A DNA stretch of 7,561 nucleotides from an uncultured Acidimicrobiaceae bacterium (GTDB taxonomy: Bacteria; Actinomycetota; Acidimicrobiia; Acidimicrobiales; UBA8592). The notes under the pieces are model-generated. The model was given only the letters and a program-made list of their open reading frames with translations. It was not told the origin of the DNA and searched no databases. A program made the position numbers and the translations under genes. The stretch covers positions 1 to 7,561 of the forward strand of contig CAJWET010000072.1 of assembly GCA_913031515.1 (NCBI GenBank), written 5' to 3'. The stretch's first letter is position 1; each line of letters opens with the position of its first letter. Positions 1 through 5,830 of this stretch are shown piece by piece.

Positions 1-538
1 TAGGACACTTGGAGATGCACTTGACGAATACGGGCCCAGACCACTACGACTTGCGATGCTCCAAGCCCACTACCGGTCTATCATGGAACTTTCAAATGAA
101 ACCATGACTGGCGCGATCGGTGGAATCGAGAGAATCGACGCATTTTTCCGACGCATGGAGGGGGCAAACATCAAAGAAACTACCGCTCTCGTCGAAATGA
201 AAGAACGTTTCACTGCAGCAATGAACAACGACCTTGGAACCCCTGACGCGACTGCTGTGATTTTTGAGACGATCAACTCCGGAAATGCAGCTTTAGATAA
301 TGACCAGATATCAGAAGCATCATCTTCTTTGGCAACTGTTACCGAACTATTAGGAGTCCTTGGGCTTGGCAAAACCGTTGCAGACAGGGATGAAGAAATC
401 GAATCTCTCCTTAGGAAACGAGAAAACGCCCGAATCGGAGGAGATTTTAATACAGCTGATGAAATTCGCGACTTACTCAAGAACCGCGATATAGAGATCG
501 AAGACACCCCAAACGGACCCATCTGGCGGCAACTCTAA
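1..538 (+). CDS. cysS: Cysteine--tRNA ligase, C-terminal part (5' truncated by window edge)
   Basis: Cysteinyl-tRNA synthetase charges tRNA-Cys with cysteine in the cytoplasm. The reading frame is open from base 2, giving 178 visible residues; the catalytic Rossmann domain with HIGH and KMSKS lies off the left edge. The visible part starts in the segment that normally follows KMSKS (RTLGDALDEYG), then LRLAMLQAHYRS, which matches the family's LR..ML..HYRSP element at the start of the DALR-type helical domain. It ends with GDFNTADEIRDLL and IEDTPNGPIWRQL, the typical CysS C-terminus (xADxIRDxL ... LEDTPxGxxWR). That C-terminal tail argues against the related MshC ligase, which lacks it. An internal ATG at 56 lies inside the conserved LRLAML element and is not a real start. 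The gene converges on the rlmB-like gene with only 9 bp between the stops. Identification is strong. Confidence 0.95.
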   Translation, partial: RTLGDALDEYGPRPLRLAMLQAHYRSIMELSNETMTGAIGGIERIDAFFRRMEGANIKETTALVEMKERFTAAMNNDLGTPDATAVIFETINSGNAALDNDQISEASSSLATVTELLGVLGLGKTVADRDEEIESLLRKRENARIGGDFNTADEIRDLLKNRDIEIEDTPNGPIWRQL

Positions 539-547
539 ACGCATGTT

Positions 548-1303
548 CTAGATCTCCCTGTGGCGGCTTCCGACAATATAGGAAACTATCGATGCCGCTA
601 CTGCAACGTTTAATGATTCAACCTCATTGTGCAGAGGCAAGGAAACAGTTCTAGAACAAAGATTTCTCACCTCTTCCCCGATGCCGCTTGTCTCGTTCCC
701 TAACACTAAAGCCATCCGGTCACTAAACTCTGATGAAAAAACAGGCTCACCGCCAACATCCAAAGCAACAAGGTCAAACCTTGCTTCATTAAGTTGCGTT
801 ACCGCATTAAGAGCATTGTCTACGCGCAGAATCGGTGCTTTAAACGCAACTCCCGCAGATGCTTTAATCGCAACTGCCCCGATCTTGGCAGTTTCTTCAT
901 AGGGCACAACGACTCCATCAAGCCCCGCTGCAGTAACACTTCGAAGGATCATGCCAAGATTTGCCGGATTGTGAATCCCATCTAAAACTAGAACCGATGA
1001 GGCATACTTTCTTCCCGAGCGCTGCTCTAAGAAAGAAGTAAGGCTCTGCATTCGCTGGGCACGAATATCTGCTGCTATCCCCTGATGCTGGCCGCTTCGT
1101 GTCAGGGCATTAATACGGTTGACTGTTACGCGTTCCACCTCGACACCTCGAACATATGCAAGATTTTCAATTTCCTTTATTATCTTCCCCTTTGCACCAG
1201 AACTTAGATGAATCCGTGCAACTTCATAGCCTCCGCTCAATGCTTCCAGTACGGGTTTCCTGCCATGAATTATCAAGAACTGATCTCGGAGTGTCATAGA
1301 CAT
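548..1303 (-). CDS. rlmB: SpoU/TrmH-family RNA 2'-O-ribose methyltransferase, RlmB-like
   Basis: Predicted SAM-dependent methyltransferase of the SPOUT (trefoil-knot) superfamily. RlmB methylates the 2'-O of a guanosine in the 23S rRNA peptidyl-transferase region. The 251-residue length is normal. Residues 10-80 look like the substrate-binding domain (IHGRKPVLEAL, then QHQGIAA at about 72-78). The three SpoU motifs follow: motif 1 at 107-121 (LDGIHNPANLGMILR, with N115 and R121), motif 2 at 198-208 (ALVLGNETSGI, E204), and motif 3 at 221-240 (SLPLHNEVESLNVAVAASIV, with S230 and N232). Motif 2 reads GNETSGI where E. coli RlmB has a GAEGxG-type sequence, so a different rRNA or tRNA target is possible. 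The ATG at 1303 has a weak GAGAA upstream; an ATG two codons later is an alternative. CysS-RlmB adjacency is common, but usually in the same direction. Family sure, exact target less so. Confidence 0.88.
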   Translation of the reverse strand: MSMTLRDQFLIIHGRKPVLEALSGGYEVARIHLSSGAKGKIIKEIENLAYVRGVEVERVTVNRINALTRSGQHQGIAADIRAQRMQSLTSFLEQRSGRKYASSVLVLDGIHNPANLGMILRSVTAAGLDGVVVPYEETAKIGAVAIKASAGVAFKAPILRVDNALNAVTQLNEARFDLVALDVGGEPVFSSEFSDRMALVLGNETSGIGEEVRNLCSRTVSLPLHNEVESLNVAVAASIVSYIVGSRHREI

Positions 1304-1351
1304 ATGTTCTCACAGGTTCATGAAAAACGAAATGTTCACACTCTGAAAGTG

Positions 1352-1380
1352 TTACCACCAGACCTACTTCATGTTAGATT
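1352..1380 (+). promoter_or_regulatory. Candidate sigma70-type promoter for the small hypothetical gene
   Basis: TTACCA at 1352-1357 and TAGATT at 1375-1380 are separated by 17 bp, each matching four of six consensus positions. They would start transcription near 1387, about 24 bases before the ATG at 1411. A small inverted repeat (ACACT at 1338-1342, AGTGT at 1348-1352) abuts the -35 element. The 1304-1410 gap must also hold the promoter of the divergent methyltransferase gene, for which I could not pick a convincing match. Weak, pattern-only evidence. Confidence 0.3.
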
Positions 1381-1410
1381 CTTTCAATAAGCGAATACCT
1401 GGATGGAAGC

Positions 1411-1794
1411 ATGACGGAAATCTTTTCACAAGTTCTCTCTAAGCAACAAAAAGTAAAAGCAGCCACTGATTTAAAGGGCGTACCTGAAGGTACCCAAGGA
1501 CAGGTAATGCTTTCCAACGGCTTGGATTGGATTCGGTACTGGGTCAAGTTTGAGAACGGTATTGAAATGGGAAGCCTTCATAGGAACAAGCTTGTGCGAG
1601 CAGAGGATTGGGAACAATTTCTTGAAGACAGAGAGGCCGGATCCCTTTCCATCGACGAGGTAATGGATTCACCCGATGAAGAAAGCACCGAGGACGGATC
1701 TGGCGATGGAGTTGAGGTCAATGGCGTGCTAGTTCCTCAACTGCTAATTGATCGGACGAAAGCCGCATTAGAGCGATTCGGGGTTACTAGATAA
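1411..1794 (+). CDS. Small acidic conserved-type hypothetical protein
   Basis: I cannot assign a function. The 127-residue protein has three parts. Residues 12-63 are a compact, strand-rich block (VKAATDLKGVPEGTQGQVML, then GLDWIRYWVKFENGIEMGSLHRNKLV) that reads like a small SH3-like beta-barrel. Residues 70-100 are a highly acidic, probably disordered linker rich in D, E, S and G. Residues 102-127 (VEVNGVLVPQLLIDRTKAALERFGVTR) form a terminal element with an amphipathic helix. From memory, similar proteins with the same head and tail occur as hypotheticals in Actinobacteria, including Acidimicrobiia; this is unverified. There is no signal peptide or membrane segment, so it is probably cytoplasmic. 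The start is supported by GGA at 1401-1403 and GGAAG at 1405-1409 just before the ATG. It sits alone between divergent rlmB and convergent FKBP genes. Confidence 0.85.
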   Translation: MTEIFSQVLSKQQKVKAATDLKGVPEGTQGQVMLSNGLDWIRYWVKFENGIEMGSLHRNKLVRAEDWEQFLEDREAGSLSIDEVMDSPDEESTEDGSGDGVEVNGVLVPQLLIDRTKAALERFGVTR

Positions 1795-1816
1795 AGCATT
1801 AACATTGCGATCTAGT
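1786..1816. repeat. Inverted repeat spanning two convergent stop codons
   Basis: ACTAGAT (1786-1792) and ATCTAGT (1810-1816) are perfect complements separated by 17 bases. The left arm overlaps the TAA stop of the hypothetical gene and the right arm overlaps the TAG stop of the FKBP gene. It could form a short hairpin in either transcript, but it is AT-rich and no U run follows on either strand, so it is a poor intrinsic terminator. Reported as a repeat only. Confidence 0.4.
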
Positions 1817-2759
1817 TGGGGAGCGCATAAGCGCCAAGAAGATCTACCACAAATACAAGTGTTTCATTTGGAGCAATAATTCCTCCGCCTGCACCATCTT
1901 CGCCATATGCAAGATCTGGAGGGATGATTAACTCTCTTCGGCCACCCACTTTCATACCGATCAGGCCTTCTTCCCATCCATCAATGACATTTCCTTGTCC
2001 AATGATAAAGCCTATGAATTCAGGCCTTCCGCGGTCCCAAGAAGCATCAAACTGGGCACCATTCGATTGTGAGTGGCCGACATAGTGCACGTAAACTACA
2101 TCTCCTACCTCTACTTCTCGACCTGCCCCTTCAACAATATCCAGAACGTCTAACTCCGTCGCGGGTTCATTTGGAATCGAAACGACAGGTTTCTCCAAAT
2201 CCACTGGGACCGCAGCCAGTAAATCGACTACAAACAATAGAGTTTCGTTAGGGCCAATAGACCCTGAACCTGACCCGCTCTCTCCATATGCCATGTCAGG
2301 TGGGATTGTCAACAAGCGTCGACCGCCTGGGGCCATCCCTACTATTCCCTCATCCCAGCCAGCAATGACATTGCCTAATCCGAGTTCAAAACCGAACGGT
2401 TCACCTCGATCCCACGAAGCGTCAAATTGGAGTCCTGTCGAGTATGAGACACCGACATACTGCATTATGAGAAAATCTCCGATACCCACGAGATCACCCG
2501 AACCTGTGACAATATCTTCTAACAATAAGTCGGCTGGTGGTTCTCCTACGGGTGGCTGGATATAGGGTTTCGAGGCCATGTCTGTATTATCAATATTTAC
2601 TGCTGGTGTCGGCGTAGGTGCAGGAGAAGAGGTAGTTTCCTTCTCTATAGCTGGTGAGGGTGCCTGTGACTCCGACTCGCTTCCCCCACCGCATGCTGAG
2701 ATGAGAGAAACAATAAAAAATAAGGCAACCATAGATTTTAGAATCGGACACTTTGGCAT
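1812..2759 (-). CDS. Lipoprotein with two tandem FKBP-type peptidyl-prolyl isomerase domains
   Basis: Predicted surface-anchored foldase that catalyses cis-trans isomerisation of X-Pro bonds in exported proteins. The N-terminus (K3, K8, hydrophobic 10-20, then LISAC with Cys23) is a lipoprotein signal peptide. It is followed by a Ser/Gly/Pro/Thr-rich linker to about residue 70. Two FKBP domains follow, at about 76-183 and 202-312. FKBP12-type pocket residues are visible in both. Domain 1 has Y101, F112-D113, V131-I132, W135, Y158 and F176. Domain 2 has Y226, F237-D238, V258-I259, W262, Y285 and F303. Both copies carry FDASWDRG and IPP-D-AYGE. Thus neither domain looks inactivated. The domains are clearly related at DNA level too, indicating internal duplication. 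Starting at residue 10 would lose the positively charged n-region, so the ATG at 2759 is preferred despite a weak Shine-Dalgarno. It is divergent from the nucleotidyltransferase gene and probably monocistronic. Confidence 0.93.
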   Translation of the reverse strand: MPKCPILKSMVALFFIVSLISACGGGSESESQAPSPAIEKETTSSPAPTPTPAVNIDNTDMASKPYIQPPVGEPPADLLLEDIVTGSGDLVGIGDFLIMQYVGVSYSTGLQFDASWDRGEPFGFELGLGNVIAGWDEGIVGMAPGGRRLLTIPPDMAYGESGSGSGSIGPNETLLFVVDLLAAVPVDLEKPVVSIPNEPATELDVLDIVEGAGREVEVGDVVYVHYVGHSQSNGAQFDASWDRGRPEFIGFIIGQGNVIDGWEEGLIGMKVGGRRELIIPPDLAYGEDGAGGGIIAPNETLVFVVDLLGAYALPN

Positions 2760-2784
2760 GCTTTATTCTTTCGTTCTTTCTTAG

Positions 2785-2805
2785 CTCCACAGCATGGTAG
2801 TGGAG
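2785..2805. repeat. Short inverted repeat in divergent intergenic region
   Basis: CTCCAC (2785-2790) and GTGGAG (2800-2805) are perfect complements around a 9-base loop. The repeat lies 26 bp upstream of the FKBP lipoprotein start, within its probable 5' leader or promoter. It could be an operator half-site pair or an RNA hairpin; nothing in the sequence decides between these. Confidence 0.4.
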
Positions 2806-2811
2806 AAATAC

Positions 2812-2840
2812 TGCTTTCCATCTTTCCTAAATGGAAAGCA
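2812..2840. repeat. Perfect 9-bp inverted repeat upstream of nucleotidyltransferase gene
   Basis: TGCTTTCCA (2812-2820) and TGGAAAGCA (2832-2840) are perfect complements around an 11-base loop. The right arm ends one base before the TAGAAT -10 candidate at 2842-2847, so the repeat covers the spacer and -35 zone of that promoter. That is a natural position for a repressor operator. It is not a terminator in context: it lies between two divergent starts and no T run follows on the plus strand. Confidence 0.5.
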
Positions 2841-2841
2841 A

Positions 2842-2847
2842 TAGAAT
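2842..2847 (+). promoter_or_regulatory. Candidate -10 element of the nucleotidyltransferase gene
   Basis: TAGAAT fits the TAnnnT -10 pattern and would start transcription around 2854, giving a leader of about 20 bases to the ATG at 2875. No good -35 hexamer is seen 17 bp upstream, where the inverted repeat at 2812-2840 lies instead. Weak evidence. Confidence 0.3.
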
Positions 2848-2864
2848 AATATGCGGCTTCGGAT

Positions 2865-2869
2865 AGGAG
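2865..2869 (+). promoter_or_regulatory. Ribosome binding site that decides the nucleotidyltransferase start
   Basis: AGGAG ends five bases before the ATG at 2875. The in-frame ATG at 2851 has only AT-rich DNA before it and would put this site inside the coding region. The site therefore favours the 282-residue product, whose N-terminus (MEKTTLVLMAAG) begins right at the first beta strand, as is usual for the family. Confidence 0.7.
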
Positions 2870-2874
2870 TTTTC

Positions 2875-3723
2875 ATGGAGAAAACGACACTGGTATTAAT
2901 GGCTGCCGGATTGGGCAGCCGCTTTGGAAGCACGAAGCAACTTACAAAGGTAGGTCCAAATGGTGAGGCAATTCTTGATTACACGATCTACGATGCCAAA
3001 TCAGCGGGTATAGCAGACGTTGTCGTTATCGTCCGAAGTGAAATTGTTTCTGACATCGAATCTCATATTGAGAAGCTTCATGGCCCTAACCACAATTGTG
3101 TTTTTGTTTGCCAAGATGAATTCGGTCCTCAACGGGAAAAACCTTGGGGAACCACTCATGCTGTCTTATCGGCTTCTGAAGCAATTGACAACGACAGTAC
3201 CTTCCTCTTAGCGAATGCGGATGACTACTATGGGCCCACTTCTCTGGAATTAGCTGCCAAACAGCTCCCCTTCTTGTCCACTGGCGTCGGCATGCTCATA
3301 ACCTTTCAGCTGTCAAAAACCTTACCTGAAACCGGAGAGGTGACAAGAGCTATATGCCATGTGGAGGAGGGAGAACTCACTCGGATTGTTGAAACAGCAA
3401 ACATCGGCAACCGCCCTGATGGAAGAATCACCGTGGGGCCAACTGGACCCACAATTGAGAGCAACGTTCCTGTTTCTCTAAACTTGTGGGGATTTCACAG
3501 CAGCATAATGACATCACTCGAACAACAATGGGATCAGTTTTTATCCACGAATTCTTCGTCGGAAAAGTCTGAATGCCTGCTACCTGAATCAGTTAGAAGT
3601 GTGATGTCGGATGGAAATCTAATAATTAGGACATTCCCCAGCAAGGAAACATGGACAGGATTAACGAACCCCGAAGATTACGAAGTGGTACGGTCAAAAA
3701 TAAGGGAACTTCGGGCTACATAG
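2875..3723 (+). CDS. Sugar-phosphate nucleotidyltransferase-like NTP transferase
   Basis: Predicted enzyme transferring a nucleoside monophosphate from an NTP to a sugar phosphate, giving an NDP-sugar and pyrophosphate; the actual sugar and base cannot be read from the sequence. The 282-residue protein is a single GT-A-like nucleotidyltransferase fold. Residues 6-22 (LVLMAAGLGSRFGSTKQ) carry the family's G-x-G-x-R signature and the following lysine K21. VGPNGEAILDYTIYDA (26-41), KPWGTTHAV (89-97) and LLANADDYYG (111-120, with D116/D117 as likely metal ligands) follow. SNVPVSLNLWGF at about 196-207 is also typical. There is no left-handed beta-helix acetyltransferase domain as in GlmU, and no membrane segment. 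I recognise the COG1208-like subfamily in which this PWGT/NADDYYG pattern recurs. A start at 2851 would add eight residues. It converges with the sensor kinase, 4 bp between stops. Confidence 0.88.
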   Translation: MEKTTLVLMAAGLGSRFGSTKQLTKVGPNGEAILDYTIYDAKSAGIADVVVIVRSEIVSDIESHIEKLHGPNHNCVFVCQDEFGPQREKPWGTTHAVLSASEAIDNDSTFLLANADDYYGPTSLELAAKQLPFLSTGVGMLITFQLSKTLPETGEVTRAICHVEEGELTRIVETANIGNRPDGRITVGPTGPTIESNVPVSLNLWGFHSSIMTSLEQQWDQFLSTNSSSEKSECLLPESVRSVMSDGNLIIRTFPSKETWTGLTNPEDYEVVRSKIRELRAT

Positions 3724-3727
3724 TTAA

Positions 3728-5074
3728 TTAGATTTCAAAACCAACAATCGTTCCTTGGCCGCTAGGGGGGTCATCAACAAACACTTCTCCGCCATGTGCT
3801 CGGATAATCTCAGAAACAATACTTAGCCCTAATCCGGAGCCTGGCATTGAGCGGGTCGTTGTCGCCCGAAAGAATCTATCAAACATTCTTGCTTTATCTT
3901 CCTCAGAAATGCCAGACCCACGATCACGAACTGAAACGCGACCTTCTTCGACGCGGACATCTATGGCAGTCCCGTCAGGACTAAATTTGATAGCGTTCTC
4001 TATTAGATTCGATACTGCCCGCTGGATTCCAGATTTTCGTATTTCCTTCGTGCTAACCCCACGTATGATAACTGAAATATCTCGCTCAGCCCTTCTCTGG
4101 AATCGATGAACAACTTCCTCTATAACCTCTCCTAGGTCACTGCTAGTAAATGGTTCTTCTTCCCTTGAAGCTACTGTTGCGAGTTCTACCAATTCAGTAA
4201 CGAGCGCCCCTAACTCTTCAGTTTCTTTTTTGAGGTCAGCAAGAATAGTAGAACGCTCGGCTTCTTCCAAAGATGGCGAACGAAGAAGAACTTCTATGTT
4301 TGTTCGAAGACTTGTTAATGGTGTCCGAAGTTCATGACTTGCATCTTCTATCAGCCGACGCTGCTGCTCTTTTGAAGTAGCGAGAGCTTGCAACATAATG
4401 TTGAAGCTTTCTGCGAGACGGTTGACTTCGCTATCACCTTCACCTAGATCGATAAAGGCGACTAGGTCCTGAGTTTTTGCGATTTGCTCAGCGGCTTTTG
4501 TCAAACGAACAACTGGTCGGGTAAATCTAGATGCAAACGCCCACGCGACAAGAGAGGCAAAGAGAATCCCTCCACCACCAAATAGCAGAATTCTGTTTTT
4601 TATCCCCCCTAAGGCCGCATTAACTTCAGAGAGATCACGACCTATTTGCAGGAGGCCTGCTGGACGGATTTCTTGTGAAAGTATTCGGTAGTGAGTCCCA
4701 TCAACATCAGAATCATAAAGACGTTGACGGAGCTGCCTCTTTCCGCCATTTCTAGTTACCAACTCAAGATCTGCTTCGGCAATAGGCAATTCAACTGGCC
4801 AACTAAAGATAATTTCACCTGAACTATCAAGCAACTGTGTTACAGCATCAGGTATGAAAAAATTTTGTCCAAAACCAAACTCTGCTAAGGTTTCCCGATC
4901 AACATTCTTTGCGGTAACTGATGAGGTAACCCTTCCGGCTCGTACTTCGAGGAATGAATCGACCTCACCCCTTAGCTCAGATTTAGCGGTTCTATACATA
5001 AATCCGCCTGTTAGAACGACAACCACAGACACGAGTGCGGCAACTCCCATCGTTAAACGCGTCCGCAAACTCAT
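3728..5074 (-). CDS. Membrane sensor histidine kinase (HAMP-HisKA-HATPase), MprB-like
   Basis: Sensor of a two-component system: it autophosphorylates on histidine and passes phosphate to the regulator encoded just upstream. Of 448 residues, TM1 is about 9-27, an extracytoplasmic sensor region spans about 28-160, and TM2 is about 161-181. The HAMP linker is about 182-235 (RFTRPVVRLTKAAEQIA). The HisKA H-box is RRLIEDASHELRTPLTSLR with phospho-acceptor H247. The ATPase domain has an N-box (NLIENAIKF, N356/N360), a G1 box (DRGSGI, D384), an F-box (MFDRFFRA, 397-404) and a G2 box (GSGLGLSIV, 412-420). All catalytic elements look intact. The ATG overlaps the regulator's TGA in an ATGA junction, and AGGGA at 5078-5082 serves as ribosome binding site, so translation is probably coupled. 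The architecture and sequence style resemble mycobacterial MprB (envelope stress), but the sensor region is too variable to infer the signal. Confidence 0.95.
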   Translation of the reverse strand: MSLRTRLTMGVAALVSVVVVLTGGFMYRTAKSELRGEVDSFLEVRAGRVTSSVTAKNVDRETLAEFGFGQNFFIPDAVTQLLDSSGEIIFSWPVELPIAEADLELVTRNGGKRQLRQRLYDSDVDGTHYRILSQEIRPAGLLQIGRDLSEVNAALGGIKNRILLFGGGGILFASLVAWAFASRFTRPVVRLTKAAEQIAKTQDLVAFIDLGEGDSEVNRLAESFNIMLQALATSKEQQRRLIEDASHELRTPLTSLRTNIEVLLRSPSLEEAERSTILADLKKETEELGALVTELVELATVASREEEPFTSSDLGEVIEEVVHRFQRRAERDISVIIRGVSTKEIRKSGIQRAVSNLIENAIKFSPDGTAIDVRVEEGRVSVRDRGSGISEEDKARMFDRFFRATTTRSMPGSGLGLSIVSEIIRAHGGEVFVDDPPSGQGTIVGFEI

Positions 5075-5757
5075 GCTTCCCTAAAGCAATAGCCGACGCC
5101 ACGGACTGTATGGATAAGCTCTGGCAATCCATCAAAGTTGATTTTTCGGCGCAAATAACCAATATAGACATCGAGAGATTTTGAATTTGTTTCAAAGTTA
5201 TAACCCCATATGCGGTCGTAAATTAAATCTCGAGTCAAAACAATCCCAGCGTTATGCATCAAGAGTTCCAAGAGGTCAAATTCGGTTTTAGTTAATTCAA
5301 CTCTGACGCCTTCGCGTTCAACCCTCCGTGCTCTTTGATCGAGTCGAACCCCAGCCACCTCAAGGACCCCATTTGTAACTTCAATAGTTCCCCTCCGAAG
5401 TAGAGCTCGTATCCTGGCAAGGAGCTCATCCAACGCGAACGGTTTTACTAGATAGTCGTCAGCGCCGGCGTCTAAACCAGCTACTCGATCAGAAATCTCA
5501 TGCCTTGCGGTTAGCACAAGAACCGGAGTAGCGTCTCCACGCTGGCGCAAAGTTCTGCAGACAGACAAACCGTCGACATACGGCATCATTACATCAAGGA
5601 GGTATACGTCTGGGCAATAATCTGCTGCGAGTTCCAAAGCTCGAGCACCATCCTCAGCAACGACGACTTCATAGCCCTCATATTCGAGTGCGCGTGCAAC
5701 GGCATCACGAACCCCTCTATCATCTTCAGCTACGAGAATTCGGTTCTTCAATACCAT
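5071..5757 (-). CDS. OmpR-family response regulator, MprA-like
   Basis: DNA-binding partner of the adjacent kinase. The 228-residue protein has an N-terminal receiver domain (about 5-120) with acidic pocket E11-D12-D13, phospho-acceptor D55 (VYLLDVMMP), T83 and K105 (DDYLVKPFA). A winged-helix DNA-binding domain follows (about 128-226; LTKTEFDLLELLM, RDLIYDRIWG, SLDVYIGYLRRKI, HTVRGVGYCF). The start is chosen at the ATG at 5757, which places RILVAEDD at the usual distance from the N-terminus. A GTG at 5841 in the same frame would add 28 unfamily-like residues and run into the presumed operator. The start lies inside a 20-bp tandem duplication; GAAGAA six bases upstream is the only Shine-Dalgarno candidate. 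The stop overlaps the kinase start by four bases. Likely autoregulated through the heptamer array at 5831-5870. The MprA resemblance is by sequence style only. Confidence 0.94.
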   Translation of the reverse strand: MVLKNRILVAEDDRGVRDAVARALEYEGYEVVVAEDGARALELAADYCPDVYLLDVMMPYVDGLSVCRTLRQRGDATPVLVLTARHEISDRVAGLDAGADDYLVKPFALDELLARIRALLRRGTIEVTNGVLEVAGVRLDQRARRVEREGVRVELTKTEFDLLELLMHNAGIVLTRDLIYDRIWGYNFETNSKSLDVYIGYLRRKINFDGLPELIHTVRGVGYCFREA

Positions 5758-5783
5758 CAGTGTTTCTTCAATACCATCAGTGT
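5744..5783. repeat. Perfect 20-bp tandem duplication over the response-regulator start codon
   Basis: Two adjacent identical units, TTCTTCAATACCATCAGTGT at 5744-5763 and 5764-5783, match at every base. Similarity ends abruptly after one further base on the right and immediately on the left. On the minus strand each unit holds an ATG followed by GTATTGAAGAA. The unit is not a multiple of three, so the two ATGs are in different frames. Confidence 0.95.
5757..5777 (-). CDS. Six-codon upstream ORF (MVLKKH) overlapping the regulator start
   Basis: The extra copy of the tandem repeat supplies an ATG at 5777 that reads MVLKKH and stops at a TGA sharing its last base with the regulator's ATG (TGATG). 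The first four codons copy the regulator's own MVLK. If translated, this could couple re-initiation to the regulator, or divert ribosomes from it. No Shine-Dalgarno sequence is visible before 5777, so translation is uncertain, and it may simply be a by-product of the duplication. Confidence 0.3.
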   Translation of the reverse strand: MVLKKH

Positions 5784-5822
5784 TACCAGTGGAACTTGAG
5801 GCCACTATTCCATTGTGCGCCC

Positions 5823-5828
5823 AAAATA
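5823..5828 (-). promoter_or_regulatory. Candidate -10 element of the two-component operon
   Basis: TATTTT on the minus strand matches four of six -10 positions. The -35 zone 17 bp upstream (5846-5851) has no TTGACA-like hexamer but lies within the heptamer array. This is the arrangement of activator-dependent promoters in which a PhoB-type box replaces the -35. Tentative. Confidence 0.25.
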
Positions 5829-5830
5829 CA

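Noticed and set aside
70..522. 150-codon open frame on the minus strand opposite cysS
   Set aside because: It is exactly antisense to well-conserved CysS sequence, its product is low-complexity Ser/Arg-rich with no recognisable domain, and it has no supported start.
2812..2840. Hairpin read as an intrinsic terminator
   Set aside because: It lies between two divergently transcribed genes and has no T run on the plus strand, so there is nothing upstream for it to terminate.
2851..2874. Upstream ATG at 2851 for the nucleotidyltransferase
   Set aside because: It adds eight residues before the conserved first strand, lacks a ribosome binding site, and lies upstream of the well-placed AGGAG serving the ATG at 2875.
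5744..5783. Tandem repeat considered as an attachment site or CRISPR-like element
   Set aside because: There are only two directly abutting copies without spacers, no integrase or cas gene is nearby, and one copy is part of the regulator's coding start.
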